Origin: an uncultured Prevotella sp.
Lineage (GTDB): Bacteria > Bacteroidota > Bacteroidia > Bacteroidales > Bacteroidaceae
Assembly: GCA_900770845.1 (NCBI GenBank)
Contig: CAAGLS010000137.1
Span: 1 to 10,738, forward strand
Reading direction: 5' to 3'
Length of the DNA stretch: 10,738 nt
The number at the start of each line of letters is the position of its first letter. The first letter of the stretch is position 1. The notes under the pieces are model-generated. The model searched no databases, was not told the origin of the DNA, and was given only the letters and a program-made list of their open reading frames with translations. This document shows, piece after piece, positions 1 to 6,698 of the stretch. Made by a program: the position numbers and the translations under genes.

Positions 1-708
1 CGCGTCGAGGTCATCCATGCCATCGCCGAGAAGGGCTTCATCAAGGCGCGGCTGGTCTCCCACTTCCCCGCCGAGAGGATGATGGAGTTCGGCAACTTCG
101 TCAGCCTGCTCTATTATTATGGCATGCTCACGATCGGCGGCGTCGTGGGGGAGAGACTCAGGCTCATCATCCCCAACAACAACGTCAGGCTGCAATACTA
201 TCACTATCTCTTGGACGAATACAGCTCCATCCACTCCATCGACCTGGCGGACTTGGAAGACTATTTCGACCAGACCGCTCTCCACGGAGACTGGCGGCCG
301 CTCATGGGCTTCATCCTTAAGGCCTACCACGACACCACGGCCATCAGGCAGCTCATCGAAGGCGAGCGCAACCTGCAGGGATTCATGAACGCCTACCTCA
401 CGCTCACCAACTACTACCTCGTGGCCCCCGAGATGGAGTTCTCTCACGGCTATTGCGACTTCTTCCTCCTGCCCAACTACAAGGTCTATCCCATGGTGGA
501 GCACAGCTACATCCTTGAGTTGAAGTATCTCAAGGCGGATGCCACAGAGGCCGAGGCCGAGAGGCAATGGGCCGAGGCCGTGGAGCAAGTCAAGTCCTAC
601 GCCGCCGACAAAAAACTGCAGTCGATGCTCCACGGCACGCAGCTCCACCCAATCGTGGTGCAAATCAAGGGCTACGACTTGGTGAAGTATGAAGAGATAA
701 GGTGTTAG
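1..708 (+). CDS. PD-(D/E)XK nuclease-domain protein, C-terminal part (AAA-ATPase-like family), 5' end cut by window
   Basis: Frame 1 is open from the first base, so this is the last 235 residues of a longer protein; the internal Met at 79 is probably not the start. The C-terminal half looks like the PD-(D/E)XK nuclease domain that ends many 'AAA-ATPase-like' proteins common in Bacteroidetes and other gut anaerobes. The core is visible: an Asp in GYCDFFLLP (codon 457-459), then strand ILELKYLK with the E-x-K pair (Glu codon 517-519, Lys codon 523-525), then a helix with Gln (AVEQVKSY). The preceding region (FGNFVSLLYYYGMLTIGG) resembles the linker between the ATPase and nuclease parts in this family. 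The P-loop part must lie upstream, outside the window. The biological role of the family is poorly defined; defence or mobile-element functions have been proposed. Nothing links it to the hydrogenase genes, from which a 239-bp gap and a promoter separate it. Confidence 0.8.
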   Translation, partial: RVEVIHAIAEKGFIKARLVSHFPAERMMEFGNFVSLLYYYGMLTIGGVVGERLRLIIPNNNVRLQYYHYLLDEYSSIHSIDLADLEDYFDQTALHGDWRPLMGFILKAYHDTTAIRQLIEGERNLQGFMNAYLTLTNYYLVAPEMEFSHGYCDFFLLPNYKVYPMVEHSYILELKYLKADATEAEAERQWAEAVEQVKSYAADKKLQSMLHGTQLHPIVVQIKGYDLVKYEEIRC

Positions 709-737
709 CACCCCTTTTCCCTCTCTCCGCACGACTT

Positions 738-757
738 CATCTGAAAAGCCTCAGATG
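738..757 (+). terminator. Hairpin downstream of the nuclease-domain gene, candidate terminator
   Basis: A perfect 7-bp stem (CATCTGA 738-744, TCAGATG 751-757) encloses a 6-nt loop, 30 bp after the stop codon. No T tract follows, so intrinsic termination is uncertain. A smaller GGTG/CACC hairpin (701-704 with 709-712) overlaps the stop codon and is followed by CCTTTT. Either or both could end or protect the upstream transcript. Confidence 0.4.
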
Positions 758-779
758 CAACAATCGCCAACTCCCATTC

Positions 780-836
780 TACCAAATGCCCTGTCCATTG
801 TACGGAAATTGAAAAAAGATAGCATTTTATTTGGTA
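780..836. repeat. 8-bp inverted repeat whose right arm overlaps the hyd promoter -33 box
   Basis: TACCAAAT (780-787) is the exact reverse complement of ATTTGGTA (829-836), with 41 bp between arms. The right arm contains the TTTG of the -33 element. This could be a pair of half-sites for a regulator acting on the hydrogenase promoter, but an 8-bp repeat in AT-rich DNA can occur by chance. Confidence 0.3.
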
Positions 837-861
837 CATCCCAGTAATTTATTTAAATTTG
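830..861 (+). promoter_or_regulatory. Bacteroidetes-type promoter for the hyd operon
   Basis: TTTG at 830-833 and TAAATTTG at 854-861 match the -33 TTTG / -7 TAnnTTTG consensus of the Bacteroidetes primary sigma factor, with a 20-bp spacer, the family optimum. Transcription would begin near 866-870, giving a leader of about 80 nt before hydE. No equally good promoter was seen in the later gaps of the operon, so this is probably the main promoter for all six genes. Confidence 0.72.
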
Positions 862-886
862 CTCCCAAACCTTAAAACAGACAAAG

Positions 887-909
887 CAGCAACTAAAATT
901 TAGGAGCTG
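887..909. promoter_or_regulatory. 23-bp interrupted dyad in the hydE leader, possible operator or RNA hairpin
   Basis: Left arm CAGCaaCTAAA (887-897) and right arm TTTAGgaGCTG (899-909) are symmetric about A898; 9 of 11 arm positions pair, the exceptions being the inner AA/GA. It lies roughly 20-40 nt after the predicted transcription start and about 40 bp before the hydE start codon. The size and symmetry suit a dimeric DNA-binding regulator downstream of the start. As RNA the inner loop would be only one base unless end pairs open, so a DNA site seems more likely. It does not match the usual Rex or Crp/Fnr consensus. Confidence 0.4.
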
Positions 910-947
910 TCGTAACTAAATCAAACTTTCACTGCAAGAAGGAAAGA

Positions 948-2000
948 ATGGGAGGATTGGTAGAGAAACTGCGCAGAGAAAACCATCTTGATGCGGAAGG
1001 CTTCAAGATGCTGCTGCTATGCACTGACAGAACTCTTATCGACGAACTCCACCATGAAGCGAGGAGGTTGACCGACCGTGTGTTTGGCAGGAAAGTATTC
1101 CTCCGGGGACTGTTGGAAATCAGCAACCACTGTAGGAACAACTGCCTCTACTGCGGCCTCCGGCGTGACAACTTGGAGCTGCAACGCTACCGGCTGACGA
1201 CCGACAACATCTTGGAATGCTGCCAGAGGGCTTACAGTCTTGGATTCCGTACATTCGTAATGCAAGGAGGCGAAGACCCTGCGGAAAACGACGACTGGGT
1301 GGTGGAAACCATCAGAAGTATAAGGACGCTGTTTCCCGACTGCGCCATTACGCTCTCTTTAGGCGAGAAAAGCCATGAGAGCTATCGCAGGTTCAAAGAG
1401 GCAGGCGCCAACCGCTACCTACTGCGCCATGAGACCCGCAACGAGGCTCACTACCGGCTGCTGCATCCCAAAGAGATGAGCCTCACCCACCGGCTGAAGT
1501 GCTTGGAATGGCTGCACGAATTAGGTTTTCAGACAGGTTGCGGAATGATGATAGGTAGTCCTGGGCAAACAGTAGACCATTTGGTGGAAGACCTGCAATA
1601 CATCTACGAGACGCGACCCGCAATGGTAGGCATGGGGCCATTCATCCCCCACCATGCCACGCCTTTCGCCCACGAGGCGGCAGGCAGCGTAGAGACAACG
1701 CTGCGCCTCATATCCATTGTGAGACTGATGTTGCCCGAAGTGCTTTTGCCAGCCACCACAGCCTTGGGCTCAATGAAGAACGATGGCCGCCTGTTAGGAC
1801 TGAAGGCGGGAGCCAACGTGTTGATGCCAAACGTCTCACCTCCTAAGGCACGCGAGGCCTATACACTCTATGAACACAAAGACGCAGGGGCTGTTGACAC
1901 GATAGAAGATTGGGAGAGATTAGAAAAGAAATTAAACGATGGAGGATTTGAAATTGCCATCAGCAGAGGAGACAACCCTCTGTTCAATGCACAATCCTGA
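948..2000 (+). CDS. hydE: [FeFe]-hydrogenase H-cluster radical SAM maturase HydE
   Basis: A 350-residue protein of normal HydE length. The radical-SAM motif CX3CX2C is at C62, C66, C69 (NHCRNNCLYCGLR) and binds the [4Fe-4S] cluster that cleaves S-adenosylmethionine. GGED (107-110) is the usual SAM-binding segment after strand 2, and the rest fits the TIM-barrel fold (for example GCGMMIGSPGQT, then MGPFIPHHATP). HydE acts in the cytoplasm in assembly of the H-cluster di-iron subcluster, on an iron-cysteine product made by HydG. The second cluster motif (CX7CX2C) found in some HydE proteins such as that of Thermotoga maritima is absent: no cysteine lies in the 321-350 tail or the preceding strand. 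The start is set by an AAGAAGGAAAG stretch (937-947) directly before the ATG, one of the few clear Shine-Dalgarno sequences here. It is the first gene of the operon. Codons look somewhat more AT-rich than in hydG to hydC. Confidence 0.95.
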   Translation: MGGLVEKLRRENHLDAEGFKMLLLCTDRTLIDELHHEARRLTDRVFGRKVFLRGLLEISNHCRNNCLYCGLRRDNLELQRYRLTTDNILECCQRAYSLGFRTFVMQGGEDPAENDDWVVETIRSIRTLFPDCAITLSLGEKSHESYRRFKEAGANRYLLRHETRNEAHYRLLHPKEMSLTHRLKCLEWLHELGFQTGCGMMIGSPGQTVDHLVEDLQYIYETRPAMVGMGPFIPHHATPFAHEAAGSVETTLRLISIVRLMLPEVLLPATTALGSMKNDGRLLGLKAGANVLMPNVSPPKAREAYTLYEHKDAGAVDTIEDWERLEKKLNDGGFEIAISRGDNPLFNAQS

Positions 2001-2098
2001 ATGCACTATAGTAGGCTCCAAGATGACCGAACCAAGAATGTTCTCTTAAAGGCAGACAAGATAAGACTCATTATAGAACAACTAAAACATAAGGATAT

Positions 2099-3508
2099 AT
2101 GTACAAGATAGACTCACCTCACGCCACTGAATTCATAGATGACGCCGAGATCAAAGCCTCGCTGGATTACGCCGAGGCCAACAAGGACAATGTGGTGCTC
2201 ATCAACTCCCTCATTGAAAAAGCTGCCCAATGCAAAGGGCTTACGCACCGCGAGGCAGCCGTCCTTTTGCTCTGCCACGACCAAAAGTTGAGAGAGCGCA
2301 TCCACAATTTGGCACGCGAGGTGAAAAAACGATTCTATGGCAACCGCATCGTCCTCTTTGCCCCACTCTATCTTTCCAACTACTGCGTCAACGGGTGCGT
2401 GTACTGCCCTTACCACGCCAAAAACCATCAGCTCCCTCGAAAGAAGCTCACCCAGGAGGAAGTGCGCAACGAGACTTTGGCACTGCAGGACCTGGGCCAC
2501 AAGCGCCTGGCCTTGGAATCGGGCGAACATCCTATTGAGACACCGATTGAATACATCCTCGACTGCATCAACACCATATACAGCACCCACCACAAGCATG
2601 GCGCCATTCGCCGCGTAAACGTGAACATCGCCGCAACTACGGTGGAGAACTACAAGAAGTTGAAAGAGGCTGGCATAGGTACCTATATTCTATTTCAGGA
2701 AACTTATAACAAAGAAAACTATGAGCGGCTGCATCCCTCCGGCCCCAAGAGCGACTATGCCTGGCACACTGAAGCCATGGACCGCGCACAGACCGCAGGT
2801 ATCGACGACGTGGGCTGCGGCGTGCTATTCGGCCTGTCGCCTTTCGCTTACGACTTTGTGGGAATCCTCATGCACGCCGAACACTTGGAGGCTCGTTTCG
2901 GTGTGGGTCCCCACACCATCAGTGTGCCTCGCATCCGCCCTGCAGACGACATCGACCCGCACACGTTCCCCAACGCCGTGGCCGACGACGACTTCCTGCA
3001 TATCATTGCCTGCATCCGACTGGCTGTGCCTTACACGGGAATGATTGTCTCCACCCGCGAGTCACCTCACGTGCGCGGCGAAGCCCTACATTTGGGAATC
3101 TCGCAAATCAGCGGCGGCTCGCGCACCTCCGTCGGCGGCTATGCAGAGCCCGACGAGGAGACCGCCCAGTTTGAGACCAACGACACACGCTCGCTCGACC
3201 AAGTCATCGCATGGCTCATCGACTTGGGCTACATCCCCAGTTTCTGCACAGCCTGCTACAGGGCCGGGCGCACTGGCGACCGCTTTATGAGCATCTGCAA
3301 ATCGGGCGAAATACACAACTGCTGCACCCCCAACGCCATTATGACTCTCAAGGAATATCTCGTCGACTACGCCTCGCCAGAGACCCGTAGGAAAGGCGAT
3401 GCCCTCATCCAGCAGTCGCTCCTGCTCATCAACAACGTTAAGATTAGGCAAACCACCGAACAGCATCTGGCCGACATCGAGAGCGGCGAGCGCGACTTCA
3501 GATTTTAA
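2099..3508 (+). CDS. hydG: [FeFe]-hydrogenase H-cluster radical SAM maturase HydG (tyrosine lyase)
   Basis: A 469-residue protein of full HydG length. The radical-SAM motif CX3CX2C is at C96, C100, C103 (NYCVNGCVYCPYH). The C-terminal auxiliary-cluster motif CX2CX22C is present at C383, C386 and C409 (FCTACYRAG ... HNCC). HydG cleaves tyrosine to p-cresol and dehydroglycine and turns the latter into the CO and CN- ligands of the H-cluster iron, forming an Fe(CO)2(CN)-cysteine unit on the auxiliary cluster. The C-terminal motif separates HydG from its relative ThiH. AAGGA (2091-2095) lies 3 nt before the ATG. The 98-bp gap after hydE shows no promoter or gene, so read-through from hydE is likely. 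hydF starts 2 nt after its stop codon. Confidence 0.96.
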   Translation: MYKIDSPHATEFIDDAEIKASLDYAEANKDNVVLINSLIEKAAQCKGLTHREAAVLLLCHDQKLRERIHNLAREVKKRFYGNRIVLFAPLYLSNYCVNGCVYCPYHAKNHQLPRKKLTQEEVRNETLALQDLGHKRLALESGEHPIETPIEYILDCINTIYSTHHKHGAIRRVNVNIAATTVENYKKLKEAGIGTYILFQETYNKENYERLHPSGPKSDYAWHTEAMDRAQTAGIDDVGCGVLFGLSPFAYDFVGILMHAEHLEARFGVGPHTISVPRIRPADDIDPHTFPNAVADDDFLHIIACIRLAVPYTGMIVSTRESPHVRGEALHLGISQISGGSRTSVGGYAEPDEETAQFETNDTRSLDQVIAWLIDLGYIPSFCTACYRAGRTGDRFMSICKSGEIHNCCTPNAIMTLKEYLVDYASPETRRKGDALIQQSLLLINNVKIRQTTEQHLADIESGERDFRF

Positions 3509-3510
3509 GC

Positions 3511-4674
3511 ATGAGCCTCAACGACACTCCCTCCGCATCCCGACTGCACATCATGCTCGTGGGAAAGCGCAACAGCGGCAAATCGTCGTTGCTCAATGCC
3601 ATCGTTGGCCAACAGACAGCCATCGTGTCGGCACTGCCCGGCACTACCACCGACCCCGTTGGCAAGCCCATTGAGATCCATGGATTGGGACCTTGCGTCA
3701 TCACCGACACAGCCGGTATCGACGATACTGGCGACGTGGGCAACTTACGGGTGGAGAAGACACTGCAGGTGCTGCACAAGGCCGACATAGCCATACTGGT
3801 GGTGGACCATGCCGACACCTTATTTATTAAGGAATGGCAACAGAGGCTTAGGGGCAAGCAGATGGTCGTGGCACTCAACAAGAGTGACCTCATGCGCGAC
3901 GCCGACCGCAAAGCCAAAGCCATCTATGCTGCCACGGCACTTCCGACAGTGGCCACAAGTGCCATCGACGGCAAGGGCATCGACCAACTGCGGAAAATCC
4001 TGCTCCAACTGTCGCCCAAGCACAGGGAGCCTCCCCTCACCGAGGGCTGGGCCGAGGATGGCAACTTAGTCATGCTCATCATGCCACAAGACCGTGAGGC
4101 TCCGATGGGGCGACTTATTCTGCCCCAACAACAAACCATACGCGAACTCTTGGAGAAGCACTGCACCATCGTGGCGTGTCAGCCCGAGGAATTGGACTCG
4201 ACTCTGAAGAGGCTCAACTCGCCGCCCGACCTCATCATCACCGACACCCAGGCCTTGCGCATTGTGAAGCCTTTGGTGCCCAAGGAGAGCCGGCTGACCA
4301 CTTTCTCCATCCTCTTCGCCGCACGAAAAGGCGACATCGACTATTTCAGAAAGAGCGCAAAGGTGATGGACAGCCTCACAGAGCATTCGCACATCCTCAT
4401 AGCCGAGGCCTGCTCACACGCTCCCGTCGGTGAGGATATTGGCCGCGTGAAGATTCCGCGCCTCTTGCGTCAGAGGGTCGGGGAGAAACTCAACATCCAC
4501 ATGGTGGCGGGCAACGACTTCCCCGACGACCTCAGCCCCTACGACCTCGTCATCCACTGCGGCGCCTGCATGTTCAACCGCACGCAGATGCTCGCAAGGG
4601 TTGAACAAGCCAAAAGCCAGAATGTACCTATGACCAACTACGGCGTGGCCGTGACTCATCTCCTAAGTATATAA
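3511..4674 (+). CDS. hydF: [FeFe]-hydrogenase H-cluster maturation GTPase HydF
   Basis: A 387-residue protein with the three HydF parts. The N-terminal TrmE/Era-like GTPase domain has P-loop GKRNSGKS (18-25), switch threonines GTTT (44-47), DTAG (66-69) and NKSD (123-126). A middle dimerisation region follows (about 180-270). The C-terminal cluster domain has C301-x-H303, then 45 residues, then H349-C350-x2-C353 (EACSHAP ... HCGAC); the cysteines bind the [4Fe-4S] cluster. HydF is the scaffold on which the 2Fe subcluster is completed and from which it is inserted into apo-HydA; GTP hydrolysis modulates its interactions with HydE and HydG. The ATG sits 2 nt after the hydG stop with no Shine-Dalgarno sequence, so the two are probably translationally coupled. 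A 10-bp direct repeat overlaps its last codons. Confidence 0.96.
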   Translation: MSLNDTPSASRLHIMLVGKRNSGKSSLLNAIVGQQTAIVSALPGTTTDPVGKPIEIHGLGPCVITDTAGIDDTGDVGNLRVEKTLQVLHKADIAILVVDHADTLFIKEWQQRLRGKQMVVALNKSDLMRDADRKAKAIYAATALPTVATSAIDGKGIDQLRKILLQLSPKHREPPLTEGWAEDGNLVMLIMPQDREAPMGRLILPQQQTIRELLEKHCTIVACQPEELDSTLKRLNSPPDLIITDTQALRIVKPLVPKESRLTTFSILFAARKGDIDYFRKSAKVMDSLTEHSHILIAEACSHAPVGEDIGRVKIPRLLRQRVGEKLNIHMVAGNDFPDDLSPYDLVIHCGACMFNRTQMLARVEQAKSQNVPMTNYGVAVTHLLSI

Positions 4675-4685
4675 TATCTCCTAAG
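4658..4685. repeat. 10-bp direct repeat spanning the hydF stop codon
   Basis: ATCTCCTAAG occurs at 4658-4667 and again at 4676-4685, separated by the 8 bp TATATAAT, which contains the end of the hydF stop codon. The first copy is coding, the second intergenic. It may be a small tandem duplication, or paired sites for a regulator or RNA-binding protein at the boundary between the maturation genes and the structural genes. Confidence 0.5.
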
Positions 4686-4764
4686 CCTATCAACCAACCT
4701 CCCTCCTCACGGATACGACATGGCGGGAGCAAAGTCAAAAATCTCCAATAACCAAAACATATCT

Positions 4765-6672
4765 ATGAGAATTCAAACAAGAGAAGACCTGAAGGCCCTG
4801 CGCGAGGAAGCGAAGAAGAAGCTTGAACTGCGCGAGTGGAGCCAGGACAACACCACGGGACAATGCTGCGGAATCAGCTCCGGCACTCCCCACATGCAGA
4901 TTCTCACCTGCGGCGGCACAGGATGCCACGCCTCAGGCAGTGACCACCTCTTCCAGCTGCTCAGCGATGAGGTGGCCAAGAGCGGACTATCCGAAAAGGT
5001 AGACGTGGTCTGCACGGGCTGCTTCGGATTCTGCGAGAAAGGTCCCATCGTGAAAGTTATCCCCGACAACACTTTCTACACTCAAGTGCGCGAGGAGGAT
5101 GTCGAAGAGATTGTCCGTGAGCACATCGTGGGCGGCAAACGGGTGGACCGATTGCTCTACACCGACCCGGAGAGCGGACAGCACATCAGCGACTCGAAGC
5201 ACATGAACTTCTATCGCAAGCAGATGCGCGTGGCTTTGCGCAACTGTGGATTCATCGACCCAGAGAACATCAATGAGTACATTGCACGCGACGGCTATAT
5301 GGCCTTGGCCGACAGTCTGCTCGACCGCAAGCCTGAAGATGTGGTTGACATCATAGAAAGGTCGGGACTGCGCGGACGTGGTGGCGGCGGTTTCCCCACA
5401 GGCCGCAAATGGCGGCTCACGGCCCGCTCCCAAGCCGACGTGAAATACGTGGTGTGCAACGCCGACGAGGGCGACCCCGGTGCCTTTATGGACAGAAGCA
5501 TCATGGAGGGCGACCCCAACAGCATTGTGGAGGCCATGACACTCTGCGGATATGCCATCGGCGCCCACCACGGACTCATCTACATCCGTGCCGAATACCC
5601 CTTGGCCATCCACCGTCTGCAGGTGGCCATCAAGCAGGCCACGGAGCTGGGACTGTTGGGCGACAACCTCTTCGGCACCGATTTCTCGTTCAACATCGAA
5701 TTGCGCTATGGTGCAGGAGCCTTTGTCTGCGGTGAGGAGACGGCGCTCATCCACTCCATGGAGGGACATCGCGGAGAACCCACTCTGAAGCCGCCCTACC
5801 CCGCCGAAAACGGATACTTGGGCAAGCCCACCAACGTGAACAACGTGGAGACCTTTGCCAACGTGCCTGTCATCATGCAGCGCGGGGCCGACTGGTTTGC
5901 CAGTATCGGGACAGAGAAGTCGAAAGGCACCAAGGTGTTTGCCTTGGCCGGCAAGATCAACAATGTAGGCCTCATCGAGGTACCCATGGGCACCACGCTC
6001 CGCGAGGTCATCTACGACATCGGCGGCGGCATCAAGGGGGGCAAGAAGTTCAAGGCCGTGCAGACAGGCGGCCCATCGGGCGGCTGTCTGACAGAGAAGC
6101 ACCTCGACCTGCCCATCGACTTCGACTCTCTGCTTGCTGCTGGCAGCATGATGGGTTCCGGCGGCATGATTGTGATGGACGAGGACAACTGTATGGTCTC
6201 CGTGGCCCAGTTCTATTTGGAGTTCACTGTGGGAGAGTCGTGCGGCAAGTGTGTTCCCTGCCGCATCGGCAACAAGCGGATGTTGGAGATTCTGCATCGC
6301 ATCACCGACGGTGAGGGGACGATGGACGACTTGAAGATGCTCAAGGACATGGGGGGCATCATCAAGGACACGGCACTCTGCGGACTGGGGCAGACATCGC
6401 CCAATCCTGTATTGTCAACACTCGACAATTTCTACGACGAATATGTGGAGCACGTGCGGCAGAAGAAGTGCCGTTCCCACCAGTGCAAGCCGCTCCTCAC
6501 CTATTGCATCAGTCCCGAGCTGTGCATCGGTTGCCACCTCTGCGCCAAGAACTGCCCCGCCGATGCCATCATCGGGCAGCCGCGCCGCCCACACATCATC
6601 AATCCTGAGAAGTGCGTCCGCTGCGGCATGTGCTTGAGCCAGTGCCGTCACAATGCCATCAGCATCAGGTAA
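4765..6672 (+). CDS. hydB: NuoF-like flavoprotein subunit of trimeric [FeFe] hydrogenase (HydB/HndC type)
   Basis: The subunit that exchanges electrons with NAD(P)H through FMN. Domains from Met at 4765 (635 aa): a thioredoxin-like [2Fe-2S] domain (about 40-125; C49, C54, C86, C90); the NuoF core with the FMN/NADH glycine loop GRGGGGFPTG (204-213) and NADEGDPGAF (232-241); an SLBB region; the NuoF [4Fe-4S] ligands C493, C496, C499 and C539 (ESCGKCVPC, then CGLG); and a C-terminal 2[4Fe-4S] ferredoxin domain (C587/590/593/597 and C617/620/623/627). The Cys/His-rich stretch KKCRSHQCKP (567-576) may bind the zinc reported in HydB structures (inference). This order is that of bifurcating HydB. 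An in-frame ATG at 4720 would add 15 residues; 4765 is preferred because the product then begins MRIQTREDL, as I recall for relatives, and because the preceding DNA is AT-rich like the other leaders. hydA follows after 26 bp. Confidence 0.92.
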   Translation: MRIQTREDLKALREEAKKKLELREWSQDNTTGQCCGISSGTPHMQILTCGGTGCHASGSDHLFQLLSDEVAKSGLSEKVDVVCTGCFGFCEKGPIVKVIPDNTFYTQVREEDVEEIVREHIVGGKRVDRLLYTDPESGQHISDSKHMNFYRKQMRVALRNCGFIDPENINEYIARDGYMALADSLLDRKPEDVVDIIERSGLRGRGGGGFPTGRKWRLTARSQADVKYVVCNADEGDPGAFMDRSIMEGDPNSIVEAMTLCGYAIGAHHGLIYIRAEYPLAIHRLQVAIKQATELGLLGDNLFGTDFSFNIELRYGAGAFVCGEETALIHSMEGHRGEPTLKPPYPAENGYLGKPTNVNNVETFANVPVIMQRGADWFASIGTEKSKGTKVFALAGKINNVGLIEVPMGTTLREVIYDIGGGIKGGKKFKAVQTGGPSGGCLTEKHLDLPIDFDSLLAAGSMMGSGGMIVMDEDNCMVSVAQFYLEFTVGESCGKCVPCRIGNKRMLEILHRITDGEGTMDDLKMLKDMGGIIKDTALCGLGQTSPNPVLSTLDNFYDEYVEHVRQKKCRSHQCKPLLTYCISPELCIGCHLCAKNCPADAIIGQPRRPHIINPEKCVRCGMCLSQCRHNAISIR

Positions 6673-6698
6673 TAACCAACATACGAAAATCTAAGCAA

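Noticed and set aside
709..947. Rex (redox regulator) operator upstream of hydE
   Set aside because: No sequence resembling TTGTTAA-N4-TTAACAA was found; the dyad at 887-909 is different.
4987..6297. 436-codon open frame on the - strand within hydB
   Set aside because: It is antisense to a well-conserved gene, has low-complexity His/Val/Ala-rich composition and no recognisable domain; long antisense frames arise from the GC-rich codon bias here.
6612..6698. Upstream extension of hydA into the end of hydB
   Set aside because: These 29 codons overlap the conserved ferredoxin cysteines of hydB in another frame; the family N-terminus begins at the ATG at 6699.
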